A DNA stretch of 64,000 nt from Theropithecus gelada (Eukaryota; Chordata; Mammalia; Primates; Cercopithecidae): assembly GCF_003255815.1 (NCBI RefSeq), contig NC_037673.1, positions 83,987,700-84,051,699 of the forward strand, in the 5' to 3' direction. Made by a program: the position numbers and the translations under genes. Shown here in pieces: positions 45,670 to 56,732 of the stretch. The notes under the pieces were generated by a model, which worked only from the letters and a program-made list of their open reading frames with translations, was not told the origin of the DNA and made no database searches. Positions within the stretch are counted from its first letter, which is position 1, and every line of letters starts with the position of its first letter.

Positions 45670-47361
45670 TAATAGAACTGTTGTCTATCTGAATTTAAAA
45701 ACTGAAACTGTTCATAAAAGTGCAGTATATAAGCAAATCATTTCCATATTTATTTACATAAATTAAACCTCAGTGAAATATTAGTGGAAATATTTTCCAT
45801 TTTACTGATTTCCAAAATAGTAGTACTAACCAGTAATATAAAAGGATAATAATATTCTTTTCCACAAAAGAGGCACCAGAAGAATATGCAAGTTGAAAAG
45901 TTAAAACAAAAATCAACTACTCTATGTTTTCCTCATTGTAATTTCCTGGGTAGCCTCATCCTCTGAGGGCTGCCAGAGAAGATATCACATAAAACAAAGC
46001 GACTTATAGAGTAAATGTTGGAAATCCTAGATGGTGATTGACTGGAGAAGTCATGGTGTATAATTTATCCAAGTGGCAAGGAGCTTGAGCAAGCTCTAAT
46101 GTAATTTTGGGCTTAATTATTTGGAAAAAAGGTAAATGGCACATGAATGAAATCCATAAGTGATATAAACCTGGGAGCTGTAAATGCCAATGAGAGGAGG
46201 AAACCGTGCAGAGGTGTAGGGAAGTGGCACGTATCAGGAGGGAATAGCCCAGAGAAACTCTACTTGGAAAATACACAGCAGATATGAAGGACTAATGTTG
46301 TCTCCTGGGCCTATCAACTGGAAAACCAGAGTTAAAGGTTTGCAAATTGCACACTTACTCTTGTACACATGTATACTTTCATGGTCAAGAGCTATAATCT
46401 TCTGATACAACCTTCTATTTAAAGAACCTACAGATGAACAGATTTCAATTGTGCAACAGATACATTTATTCAAGCAAGACCCAAACAGAAATAAATATTA
46501 ATGGAGAACCAAATAAAAGAGACTTGGAGAGCAATGCAATGGGTACCATTGGATTCTACATTTTAAAAATCCAAACATGGTTATAATTGAGAGGTGCTTA
46601 TCTCTGATTATAGTTTAAATCTACTTCTAAAATCCCAAATCTCCACCACCCCACTATAGAAAGCCTCACATTGTTCTGGTTCTTCCCAATCCTTCATGTT
46701 CTTTCAGTCCAGTTCTCCCACAAAATAGTTTTTTTTCTCAAACCGTGACATAGAGAGAATTTAATTCCTTCTTCATTAGATGTCACTCTGTATGGGTCGG
46801 GGTTTATCCCTGAGGCCATTTACTTCTTAGTAGGCAGTATTAGAACACCTCACAGCCCACTGTGGCCAACACAGGGATTCAGAGTAGAACTATTTTCTCA
46901 TAATGTTTTCTCTACAAAAAATAGCTTTTTTTCCTAAAATGGTGATATGTAAACATAAATGTTTACTAATATAAATACAGTATTTAAAAAGTATATTAAT
47001 TAAAGGGAAAATATAAAAATGTATTACCTAATTACAATGAATGTTCTTTCTCTGTCAACTCCTTTCTTCATTATTTAATTTAACACTTACTTGTTCTATC
47101 TTCACACATAACCACTTAGAACTTTTCCTGATGTTAGGACCTCTCATGATAGGCACTCTCCTGCCTTTGGGATCTTGCTTGCCCAACCTCTTATCTGTAC
47201 AAATTTTTCCATCCAGAAGATTTAGCTTTGCTTCTGCTGTGCTCTGGGAGCCAGTGATGCTGACTCTTACCGCCCAACTGGACATTGCTTCCTACTTTTG
47301 TCTCTTGCAGACATCAGTTCAAGCTTTTTGTCCCATGAGGATTGGCAGAGACTGGAAAAGT

Positions 47362-47362
<1 letters not shown>
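45670..47362. other. unique DNA
   Basis: No supported gene or repeat. Frames at 46004-46473 and 47041-47415 lack recognisable motifs; the latter ends by reading through the GT repeat (Cys-Val run). Confidence 0.5.

Positions 47363-47399
<37 letters not shown>
47363..47399 (+). repeat. (GT)n dinucleotide microsatellite
   Basis: About 18 uninterrupted GT units. Likely polymorphic, and can adopt Z-DNA. Confidence 0.97.
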
Positions 47400-47401
<2 letters not shown>

Positions 47402-48943
47402 AAATACTGCTTTGAAAACAACCTGATTATTTTACTTCCCAGGAATTCACTCTTACCCCCTCCCATTTAGCACTGGCCTCACAAATAAATACAATTCATC
47501 ACCTTTCAAACCAGTCCCAACTCAGAGAAATCCACTGAAATTGAATTGTATCTAAAGAATTGGAAGTATAACAAGGGTTGTACTGAGTTTTTTTTTTTTT
47601 AAACAATATTTAACAATATGTTATGGGGTGGAAGGAGGGGTGAGGGAGAGGCTTGACTTGGAGCATTTGTCATTTCTATGGTGTAAATATTCCCACCATG
47701 GCTAGTTTTAAGCTTGCCATGTGATGTCACTGACTGTGGAATCAGAAAGAAGTGATAACTTTGGCCTGTGCAAGCTAGTTCAGGCAGTCTCCAACAAATA
47801 CCACTGGTTTACTAGACAGAACACCACTCAGTTTACTAGACAGAAACTTTCTAAAAGCATTAAACAGTACATAACGGCTTTCAAAATACACATTCCAGGG
47901 CTTTGCTTCCTGCCGTGGCTATGGATTGCCTGAGTACAAAGTTAGATACTACCCTTGTATAAATTTTGAACATGAAAACATTGGAAATCGTTTTCAAGAC
48001 CTAACACAAGTTAATGCTATTAACCACTATTTATATCAAATCTATCACTTCCCAATATGATTGCATGAAGCAGCACCCCTGTTCATCCTCCCATTAGCTG
48101 GATTGCCATAGTCCCATTGCTAAGATTATTTCAAATTAAAGTTGACGAAGTGTTTGAAAAATATACACTCAGGAATATCCTAAGTTGAAGGAAGTGGATA
48201 ACTAGTGGGAGGAAAAATTGTCTGGTTAGCAAATAAGAGTTCTTAGATTGTATTTCCTGAGGTTTAATATTAATAGGATAATCATGCACAAAAAGTTTTC
48301 CTTTGAGACAAAATGAAAAAAGTAATTTTAAATCATTCAAATAACTGATATTGACAATTTTTCATTTATAGTTCAAGTTCTTCCTCTTTCATGAAGTCAT
48401 TCTACAACATCTTACTGCAAAAATGCCTTTTTTTCACCACCCAGGTGATAAACCCTTTTTGAATAAGGCAGATCGGACATCTGCATCCTCCACAAAGTCA
48501 AACATTCAGTACTTTCTTGATTGGTTGATTGACTTCAGCTAAATTTGAAGGTTTTAGGTGAAATCAGTGATTTTCTTAATCCATAGATAGAGTTGCTCTA
48601 TTCTAAACTTGAAAGTAAGACATATACAATGACAAATAATTTTTTCTGATTTGCGAATTCACTTATATGGAAAGCTGTAATAAGGTTTAAAACACAAATC
48701 ACATCTAGTCATTCGTTAACACATTCTTTCCCAAAACGAATAAAAGTGATACTATCAACAGGGAAAAAAAGAATAGGTAGCATTCTAGTCATCTTTTTCT
48801 GTGTAACAGATCATCCCAAGACTTCATGGTATAAAACAACGTTCAGGGTTCAGGTGGATAGTTCTGGTGCGAGATCTCAATCTTGAACTTACGGTCAGAT
48901 GCTGGCCTCAGACAGCTTGTCAGTAGGAGGCTATACGGGCATT
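47400..48943. other. unique DNA
   Basis: No gene or interspersed repeat recognised apart from the two-copy 23-base duplication at 47800-47846. Confidence 0.5.
47800..47846 (+). repeat. two-copy 23/24-base tandem duplication
   Basis: Two head-to-tail units beginning ACCACT and sharing GTTTACTAGACAGAA, with two or three differences. Confidence 0.92.
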
Positions 48944-49076
48944 TCTTTTATTTATTTTTTATTTTTATTTTTGGAGACAGGATCTTGCTGTCACCCAGGC
49001 TGAGTGGAATAGTGCACTCTCCTGCCTTAGCCTCCCAAAGCACTGAGATACAGGCATAAGCCACGACACCCAAACT
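48944..49076 (-). mobile_element. degenerate, internally deleted Alu fragment
   Basis: TTTA-rich tract, then 'ggagacaggatcttgctgtc', 'acccaggctgagtggaatag', then directly 'tgccttagcctcccaaagca' and 'gatacaggcataagcca'. The left end of one monomer is fused to the head of the other, so most of the dimer is missing. Confidence 0.85.
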
Positions 49077-49288
49077 TTGGGCATTTTTTATCTCTACTTA
49101 GTCTCATGGTTTCTGTATATGGTCTTGACAAGAGGTCTCTCCAGCAGAATGAACTCAGGGTAGCCATACTTTTTACATGGTAACTGACAGTTCCAAAGAT
49201 GAATGTCCTAAAATAAACTTGGGGAAGATGCAAGGACTTTCCTTAGCTCATCTAAGAGGTCACACAACTTCAATTCTGCCATAGTCTT

Positions 49289-49346
49289 TTATTATTTGCC
49301 ATTAATTTTAATGGCAAAAACCGCAATTACTTTTGCACCAACCTAA
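49289..49346. mobile_element. MADE1 (mariner-derived MITE), one end truncated
   Basis: The right part 'aatggcaaaaaccgcaatta' plus 'cttttgcaccaacctaa' is the intact MADE1 terminal inverted repeat, followed by the TA target dinucleotide. The centre 'tttgccattaattttaatgg' forms the expected short hairpin. The left inverted repeat is absent beyond 'ttattatttgcc'. MADE1 copies gave rise to the miR-548 family; this copy cannot form the full hairpin. Confidence 0.93.
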
Positions 49347-49410
49347 TAGTTGATGTATTCTCAAAGGGGAGGAAAGTAAATTCCATCTTAATTGTTTAAC
49401 ATGTTGGGTT

Positions 49411-49730
49411 TTGTTTGTTTGTTTTGTTTTGTTTTGTTTTTTGAAGACAGGGTCTCATTCTGTCACCCAGGCTGGACCGCGCATTGGGTCAATCATAGTT
49501 CACTGCAGGCTTGAACTCCTGGGCTGAAGTGATCCTGCTGCCTCAGCCTTCTGAATATCTAAGACTACAAGTGTGTGCCATCACACTCAGCTAGTTTTTT
49601 TAAATTTCTCTTAGAGATAGAGTCTCACTGCGTTTCCCAGGCTAGTCTTGATCTCGTGGCCTCAAGCAATCTTCCTGCCTCAGCCTCCCAAAGTGCTGGG
49701 AATACAGGCATGAGATACCACACCTGTCCC
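49411..49730 (-). mobile_element. Alu SINE (AluJ-like)
   Basis: TTTG/TTTTG tract (49411-49441), then 'gaagacagggtctcattctg', 'cacccaggctggaccgcgca', 'gaactcctgggctgaagtga', 'cttagagatagagtctcact', 'gcctcccaaagtgctgggaa', 'tacaggcatgagatacca'. Old, diverged copy. Frames at 49575 and 49625 are Alu-derived. Confidence 0.95.
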
Positions 49731-49744
49731 ACATTTTTATTTAA

Positions 49745-50640
49745 AAAATACCATACAATGTTAAATTGAGGTGAACTATTTGTTTTGACAAATGTATAAA
49801 TCCATGAAACAATCACCACAACCAAGATAACAAACTTATCAATTGCTCCAAAAATTTTCTCATACTCCATTTTAATACTCTACTCTTCCCCAACTCTAGG
49901 CAACTACTGATCTAGATTCTATCAGTATTGATTTTATGTAAATTGAATCCTACAAGATGTATTCTTTGGCTTCTTTCCTTCAGTAAAATTATGTTTAAGA
50001 TTCATCCACGTTGTTCACATCAGTCGTTAATTCTGTGTTCATATGGAGTAGTATTCTTTTGCATAGATATTCAACAATTTGTTTATCCTTTCAAATGTTA
50101 TGGATATTTGGATCTTTTCCAGTTTGTAGCTACTACAAATAAAGCTGTCATCAACATTTATGAACAATCCTTTGAATGACTATATGCTTTCACTTCTCTT
50201 GAGCTTCATTTTACCAAGTGAATTGACTGAATCATATGATAAGTGTATGTTTAACTTCTTAAGAAACTGTTAAACTGTTTTCCAAAGTGGCCACAACATT
50301 TTACATTACCACCAAGATATTAGAATATATTAGATTTCCACTCCTCGCCAACACTTGCTATGAGAAGACTTTTAATAATAGGAGAGTATTGGATTTCATT
50401 GTACTGTTGATTTGCATTTCCCACATGACTAATAGTGTTGAGCATCTTTCCATGTGCTTTAGTGTCATCAATATATCTTCTTTGATGAAGTGTGTTTGAA
50501 TCTTGCCTATTTTTAATTAGGTATTTTTTCTTATTATTGAGGTTTGAGAAATCTATGTATATTCTGGATACAAGTCTTTTGTCAAGCATATGCTTTGCAA
50601 AGATTTTCTTTCAATGTGTGGCTTGTATTTTCATTCTCAT
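49745..50640 (-). mobile_element. old L1 (L1M) 3' end, copy A
   Basis: In plus orientation, the reverse complement of L1 3' UTR and the end of ORF2: 'acaatcaccacaaccaagat', 'aagattcatccacgttgttc', 'gttatggatatttggatctt', 'tttgtagctactacaaataa', 'aactgttttccaaagtggcc', 'aatctatgtatattctggat', 'acaagtcttttgtcaagcat', 'tcaatgtgtggcttgtattt'. The order is uninterrupted. Coding sequence is destroyed by stops and indels. Confidence 0.88.
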
Positions 50641-51665
50641 AACAGTGGATTCTTTTTGCTTTTAATTTTGGAATAATGATAGATTCATAGGAAGTTGCAA
50701 AAATAGTACAGACACTTCTTGTGTATCTTTTCCCCACTCTCCTCCAATGATTACATCTTACATAGCTATAGTAAAATATCAAAACCAGAAACTTGACATT
50801 GGTAGATAATTCTATGCTATATTATCAAATGTATAGATTTATTTAACCACAGCTACAGTCAAGATATGGAACTATTGAAACATCACAAATAAATTTCTTG
50901 CTGCACTACCCCCTTGATAGTCACACCCACCCCTTTCCCCCATTATCCCTAACCTCTGGCAACCATGAATCTGTTCTCCATTTTCATACTTTTTACATTT
51001 ATAGAATTGTCATACAGTATGTGACTTTTTAAGGTTAGATTTTTTTTCACTCACCATAATTGCTTTGAACCATCAAAATTGTGATGTGTATCTGTAATAC
51101 TTTCAGTTTTTAATGTTAGTTAGTACTCCATGATATGAATATACCACAATTTATTTAACCACTCATTTACTGAAGGAAGCATTGTTGTTTCCAGTTTGGA
51201 ACTATTATAAACAAAGCTGCTATGAGCATTGTGTACAGGTTGTAGTGTGAATGCACATTTTCATTTCTCTGGGATAAATGCCCAAGAGTGTAATTGCTGG
51301 ATTGTATGGTAAGTGATTGTTTAGTTTTTGAGAAACTTTTATACTATTTTTCAGAATGGTTTACCATTCTACATGCCTATGAGAAATGTATGAGTAATCT
51401 AATTTCTCTGTATTCTCATCAACATTTGGTGCTGTTTTTTATTTTAGCCATTCTGATTTACTCATTATGGTTTTAATTTGTTTTTTCCTAATGGTTAATG
51501 ATGTTAAACATCTTTTCATGTGACTATTTGCCTATATCCGCTTCAGTGAAATGACTATTCATGTACTTTGCACACATTTTCCAATTCTGTTTTTTTTTTA
51601 CTGTTGAGTTTTGAAAGTGTTTTATATACTATATACAAATCAATTGTCAGGTCAATTATCTTTAA
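50641..51665 (-). mobile_element. old L1 (L1M) 3' end, copy B
   Basis: A second 3' UTR plus ORF2 end in the same orientation as copy A: 'ggaagttgcaaaaatagtac', 'cctctggcaaccatgaatct', 'tccagtttggaactattata', 'aacaaagctgctatgagcat', 'ttgctggattgtatggtaag', 'gatgttaaacatcttttcat', 'atacaaatcaattgtcagg'. Because it repeats the same L1 region already present in copy A, these are two tandem insertions or a duplication, not one element. Confidence 0.86.
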
Positions 51666-51724
51666 GAGATTTAAATAATAAGAAAAAAGATTCATGAAAT
51701 AGCCATGTCCACTACATTTCATTT

Positions 51725-53235
51725 ACATCTGGTCTCATTTTTCTTCTTCCTTAAAGAATTTCTTTAACTTTTTTGAAGCACATGTTTGTGGGTGACAAAT
51801 TCTTAAAAGCAGCCAGCCTTATGTTTTTTCCTCAGTAAAAGGTGCCTTTTTTCTCTGGCTGCTTTCAAGAATTTTTTCATCACTGGTTTTGAACAATTTG
51901 ATTAGTGTAGTTTTCTTCATATTTCTTGTGCTTGGGGTCCATATAGATTTTTGGATAGTTTTCGTCAAATTTAGAAAATGTCCCACCTGCCATTTTGTCA
52001 AATATTTACTTGATTCTTCCCCTTCTTGAGGGACTCTACACATATATTAAGCCTTTTGAAGTTATCACACAGATCATTGATGCTCTTGTTTTAAAAAAAA
52101 AAAATTGCTTTTTTCCATGTGTGTTTCATTTTTAATAGTTTATATTGCATGTTTTTGAGTTTATCAGTATCATTTTCTGTAATGCCTAATCTGCCATCAA
52201 GCGCATCAGTGTATTTTCCATGTCAGATATTACAGATTTTTAATCTTTGGATGTCTGGTTTGTTTTTTGTATTTTTTATCTTCCCTGTCTCTAACTAACT
52301 TTTGGAACACCTAGAATACAGTTATAAAAACTGTTCTAATGTCTTGTCTTCTAACTCTAACATTTCTGTCCATTTTAGGTCAGTTTCATTTGTTTGTTTG
52401 TTTGTTTGTTTTTGTCTTTATTATGAGTTATATTCCTCCCTTTTGAATATACCTGATAATTTTGGACTGAATACTAGACATTGTGAATTTTCCTTTGTTG
52501 GATGCTGCATATTTTTTGGTTCTTGAACTTTGTACTCGGACGCAGTCAAAGTCTTTGGAAACAGTTGATTCTCTTGGATCTTGCTTTTGAGCTTCATTAA
52601 TGGGACCAAAACAACATTTAGTCTAGGGCCAACTATGCCTCATTCCTGACACAAGACCCTTCTAAGTATTGTACCCCAGGCCTTTAGAATTATACAGTTT
52701 TCTAGTCTGGTTGGTGGGAATAGACACTATTCCTTGCCCTGTGAGAGTGCCAGGCACTCTATCTTCTAGTCTTCCGGGATGTTTTTCCCTTGGCCTCAGG
52801 TAGTTCCATGCATGTACTGGCTGATCAGTGCTTGCCTGAATACTTGAAGGCCACACTCTGCGGATCTCTGGATTTCTTTCTCTGTGTAGCTCTCTCCTTT
52901 TTGGTGCTCCACCTTGTGGTACCAGTTGCCTTGATCTCCCCAGACTTTCAACTACATTTCCTCAACACAAGGAGTCCAATGAGCTCTGCCTTGGTTTCCC
53001 CTTTTTAATGACACAGCTTATAAACTCTTTTGAGTTACTAAGCTGGAGCAAACATGAGGCTCATCTCATTTTTTCCTGATCTCTCAGGGATATCTGCCCT
53101 TCATTATCTGATGTCCAGTGTCTTATAAACTGTTGTTTCAAAGTTTTGGTTTTCCTTTTTTCACTTCTCATTACTGTTGTTTCAGATGGGAAGGAAAACC
53201 CAGTCCTTGTTATTGCATCTTAGTCACAAGCAGAA
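51725..53235 (-). mobile_element. old L1 5'-UTR-like segment (L1M)
   Basis: Reverse complement of the long non-coding 5' region of L1M elements: 'ttccttaaagaatttcttta', 'gtttgtgggtgacaaattct', 'ttctctggctgctttcaaga', 'ggactgaatactagacattg', 'agacccttctaagtattgta', 'tctagtctggttggtgggaa', 'agtgtcttataaactgttgt', ending in 'ttattgcatcttagtcacaa' (the antisense of an AAGATG-type L1 start). It lies on the 5' side of copy B with ORF1 and most of ORF2 missing, so it may be the same L1 with a large internal deletion. Short frames here are not genes. Confidence 0.62.
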
Positions 53236-53287
53236 CAATGCCACCTCTTGATGGAAAATGTGCCATAGAATTTGTGCATTAACTTTT

Positions 53288-53631
53288 CCATGGAATAGTG
53301 TGCAACCATAAAAAACAATGAGTTCATATCCTTTGCAGGGACATGGATGAAACTGGAAACCATTATTCTCAGCAAAGTCACACAAGAAGAAGTGCATGTT
53401 CACACTTACAAGTGGGAGTTGAACAATGAGAACACATGGACACAGGGAAGGGAACAGCACACACTGGGGCCTGTAGGGGGCTGGAGGAGAGATAGCATTA
53501 GGAGAAATACCTAATGTAAATGACAAATTGATGGGTGCAGCAAACCAACACGGCACATGTGTACCTATGTAACAAACCTGCACACTGTGCATATGTGCCC
53601 CGGAACTTAAAGTATAATAATAAAAATAAAA
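53288..53631 (+). mobile_element. L1PA-type insertion, 5'-truncated, with 21-base TSD
   Basis: The last part of ORF2 and the 3' UTR of a primate L1: 'gagttcatatcctttgcagg', 'gacatggatgaaactggaaa', 'tgggagttgaacaatgagaa', 'cacatggacacagggaaggg', 'agcaaaccaacacggcacat', 'gtacctatgtaacaaacctg', 'aacttaaagtataataataa'. A perfect 21-base target-site duplication, beginning agaatttgtgc, flanks it (53267-53287 and 53632-53652). The intermediate 3' UTR features suggest an L1PA6-8-age copy rather than L1Hs. Confidence 0.97.
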
Positions 53632-53734
53632 AGAATTTGTGCATTAACTTTTAAACAACCATGTATGGTCATCGTGACTATGGATTATGGAAACAAGGTA
53701 AAGGGAATTAATATTTTGGGGATACAATTGTTTG

Positions 53735-54045
53735 TTATGTGCTTTGGTTTCCCTCGTTTCATCCTCACAGCAACTCTAAGAAGTAGGAATTGTATATTCC
53801 ACTCCTACTTGACATATTACTGTAACGTAAGTTCCATGAGAATTGGAGTTTGCTTGTCTTGTCAACTATGGGATTTCCATAACCTAACATAGAACCTGGC
53901 AAATATGAGTGTATGAATAATAGAGTGAAGATCAGAAAGCTATGGTTCAGGCACTTAAGTGAATTACTCAGTGTCACTGCTAACAAGTGGCATGTTTGGG
54001 ATTCAAATCCAGTAGCTAACTGTAATACTGATTCTATTGTATCTA
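53735..54045 (-). mobile_element. MIR SINE, split by an L2 3'-end fragment
   Basis: Left MIR piece (about 53735-53803): 'cgtttcatcctcacagcaac' and 'tctaagaagtaggaattgt'. Right MIR piece (about 53932-54045): 'caggcacttaagtgaattac', 'tcagtgtcactgctaacaag', 'tggcatgtttgggattcaaa'. The intervening 53804-53931 reads as plus-strand L2: 'gtaagttccatgagaattgg', 'acatagaacctggcaaatat', 'gagtgtatgaataata'. Confidence 0.65.
53804..53931 (+). mobile_element. L2 3'-end fragment nested in MIR
   Basis: Matches the L2 terminus from 'ctccatgagggcagggact' to 'gaatgaatg'. Since MIR and L2 share their 3' end, some ambiguity remains. Confidence 0.6.
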
Positions 54046-54089
54046 GATTACCCTGTACTCAGCAAAGTGCACTAATGACATGAAATTAA

Positions 54090-54925
54090 AATGAACTGAC
54101 TTTTCTTTTCAACAAGTGGTGCTAGGAAAACTGTATATCCACATGCAAAAGAATGTTACGTACAACAATTTTTGACAACATTATATTCTAACACTGCATA
54201 CAAAAATAACTCCAAATAAATCAATGACATAAATGTAAGAGCTAAAACTATAAAACTCTTAGAAGAAAGCATACAGGAAAAGCTTCACATTGAATTTGGC
54301 AATGATTTCTTAGATATCATACCAAAGAAACAAGCAACAAAAGAAAATATAAAATAATTTGACCTCATCAAAATGAAAAAGTATGCATCAAAGGACACTA
54401 TCCACAGAGTAAAAAGGTAACCCACCAAATGGGGGGGAAATATTGCAAATCAAATATCTGATAAGGGATTTGTTTCAAGAATTGACAGAGAAATTCTAAA
54501 ACACAACCGAAACAAAACCCAAATAACCTAATTCAAAAAATGGAAAAGAAATTGAATAGATATTTCTCCAAAGATACACAAATGGCCAATAAACACATTA
54601 AAAGGTGTTCTAAATCACTAATTATCAGGGAAATGCAAATCAAAACCTCAATGAGATAAAATTTCACACCCATGAGGACAGCTCTTATTAAAAACAAAAC
54701 AAAACAAAACAAAAAAACAGAAAATAATACATGTTGGCAAGAACGTAGAGAAATCAGAACTCTTGTGCACTACTGGTGGGGATGTAAAATGCTATAACTG
54801 CTATAGAAAACAACACATTGTTCTCTCAGAAAATTAAAAAATATAATTACCATATGATCAGCAATAACACTTCTGGTATGTACCCAAAATGATTGAAATC
54901 AGGGACACAGTGAGATATTTGTATA
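54090..54925 (+). mobile_element. L1 (L1MA/L1MB-like) ORF2 3' region, 5' piece
   Basis: Plus-strand L1 ORF2-end order: 'ggaaaactgtatatccacat', 'gagctaaaactataaaactc', 'gcaatgatttcttagatatc', 'gtgttctaaatcactaatta', 'tcagggaaatgcaaatcaaa', 'ggcaagaacgtagagaaatc', 'ctggtatgtacccaaaatga'. No open frame survives. It resumes at 55300 after an LTR insertion. Confidence 0.9.
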
Positions 54926-54930
54926 CTCAT

Positions 54931-55294
54931 TGTATTAGTCCATTCTCATGATACTAATAAAGACATACCAGAGACTGGGTGACTTATAAAAGAAAGAGGT
55001 TTAATTGACCCACAGTTCAGTGGTTGGGGAGGCCTCAGGAAACCTCCAACCATAGTAGAAGGGGAAGCAAACATGTCCTTCTTCACATGGCAGCAGGGTG
55101 GAGAAGTGTCAAGCAAAGGGGGAAAAGCCCCTTGTAAAACCATCAGATCTCAGAGAGAACTCACTCCCTATCATAAGAACAGCATAGGGGACTGTCCCCA
55201 TGATCTAATCATCTCCCTGAGGTCCCTCCCCCAACATACTCAGATTACAATGCAAGATGAGAGTTGGGTGCGGGCACAGAACCAGACCGTACCA
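54931..55294 (-). mobile_element. THE1/MST-type (ERVL-MaLR) solo LTR in L1
   Basis: Reverse-complement LTR beginning TGTATTAGTCCATTCTCATG, then 'agagactgggtgacttataa', 'gaggtttaattgacccacag', 'cacatggcagcagggtggag', 'aaaccatcagatctcagaga', 'cccccaacatactcagatta', ending in ACCGTACCA. Length 364 bases. A perfect 5-base target-site duplication, CTCAT, flanks it (54926-54930 and 55295-55299), as expected for ERVL integrase. No internal viral sequence, so it is a solo LTR from recombination. The 65- and 124-codon frames crossing it are fortuitous. Confidence 0.95.
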
Positions 55295-55299
55295 CTCAT

Positions 55300-55735
55300 G
55301 CTCATAGCAGCGTTATTCTCAATCACCAAAAGGTGGAAGCAACTCAAGTGTTCACTGATGGAGGAACAGATAAACAAAATGGGGTGTATACATACAATGA
55401 AATATTATTCAGCATTAAAAAGGAAGAAAATTCTGACATATGCTTGAAGACTTTATGCTAAGTGAAATAAGCCAGTCACAAGAGGACAAATAGTGTATGA
55501 CAGAAACAGATAGTAGAATGGTAGGTACCAGGGGCTGGTGGGAGGGGTTATTGTTTAATGGGTACAGAGTTTCAGTTCTGCAAGATGTAAAAAGTTCTGT
55601 GGATGGATGGTGGTGATGGTTGCACAATGTGAATGTACTTAATGCCCCTGAACTGTACACTAAAAAATAATGAAAATGGTAAGCAATATGTTATGTATAT
55701 CTTACCACAATTTAAAAAAATAATTTTCAAAAATG
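55300..55735 (+). mobile_element. L1 (L1MA/L1MB-like) 3' end, 3' piece
   Basis: Continuation of 54090-54925: 'gctcatagcagcgttattct', 'gttcactgatggaggaacag', 'gaaatattattcagcattaa', 'atgctaagtgaaataagcca', 'gtaccaggggctggtgggag', 'ctgaactgtacactaaaaaa', 'tgttatgtatatcttaccac', ending A-rich. The 3' UTR resembles L1MB. Confidence 0.9.
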
Positions 55736-56409
55736 AACTCTTCTGTGCATTAAACTATGTTTAATTTAATTGATTAAACAGCCCATCTCACTTTGCGTTG
55801 ATTATACTGGCTGCTGGAATTTACTGTAATAGCCATCAAGAGGCATTGCTGCCCAAAATATTAATACCTCACATTAAAAAAAAAATCAGTGTTATTCTGG
55901 AACTGTGAGCAAACAGCAATGAAAAACAACCCAGAACCTGCCTGGTCCCAAAATGCAAGGGCTAAAGAGCAGCCCATCTCTTGCTCTCTTGTCTATCACT
56001 TCTCCCTCATTGCTCACCAGAATGTGAAAGCATGCACAACACTTAATGTACAATTAACTGGCCTAGGATTCTGAGTCGTATCTCCAAATTTTAGAATGGA
56101 TGATATGGATAGATTTGAACAACTCACCTCTTGTGCATTTTTCCCAGATATCAGTGCATTGTATATATTTTATATATCTGAAATTAGGACCTTACAAATT
56201 CAATATGCAAAACACACAAAATGATGTGGAGATTACCAAATAATATTTAAATAAAGACATCTTAGTTCTGGGGAAACTGTGATATAGCGATCTTCCTAGG
56301 AGTCCATGAAAGTGTCCTTTAATGACTAAATTCCTTTGACAAATTGGGTGTATGTATGGATGTATGCTTTATCTATTTTTTTTGTAGATAAGATTTATCT
56401 CATGTACTT
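55736..56409. other. unique DNA
   Basis: No gene or repeat recognised; a 61-codon frame (55889-56074) is unsupported. Confidence 0.5.
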
Positions 56410-56719
56410 TATTTTTATTATTCTTTTTTACTTTTTTGAAACAGAGTCTTGCTCTGTCACCCGGGCTGAAGTGCAGTGGTGAAATCTCGGCTCACTGCAG
56501 CTCTGCCTCCTGGGTTCAAGCAATTCTCCTGTCTCAGCCTCCTGAGTAGCTGGGACTAAAGGCATGTGACACCAGGCCCAGCTAATTTTTGTATTTTTAG
56601 TAGAGATGAGGTTTCACCATGTTGGTCAGGCTAGTCTCAAACTCCTGACTTCAAGTGATCCACCCACCTCAGCCTCCCAAAGTGCTGGGATTACAGGTGT
56701 GAACCATTGAGCTTGGCTT
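56410..56719 (-). mobile_element. Alu SINE, full length (AluS-like)
   Basis: T-rich start, 'gaaacagagtcttgctctgt', 'gaagtgcagtggtgaaatct', 'gtctcagcctcctgagtagc', 'tttttgtatttttagtagag', 'ccaaagtgctgggattacag', 'gtgtgaaccattgagcttgg'. Flanked by imperfect target-site duplications of 13 bases (56397-56409 and 56720-56732, two mismatches). Confidence 0.96.
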
Positions 56720-56732
56720 GTCTTATGTACTT

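Noticed and set aside
54090..55735. Intact reverse transcriptase or endonuclease gene in the L1
   Set aside because: Only the ORF2 3' end is present, full of stops and frameshifts, and it is split by an LTR.
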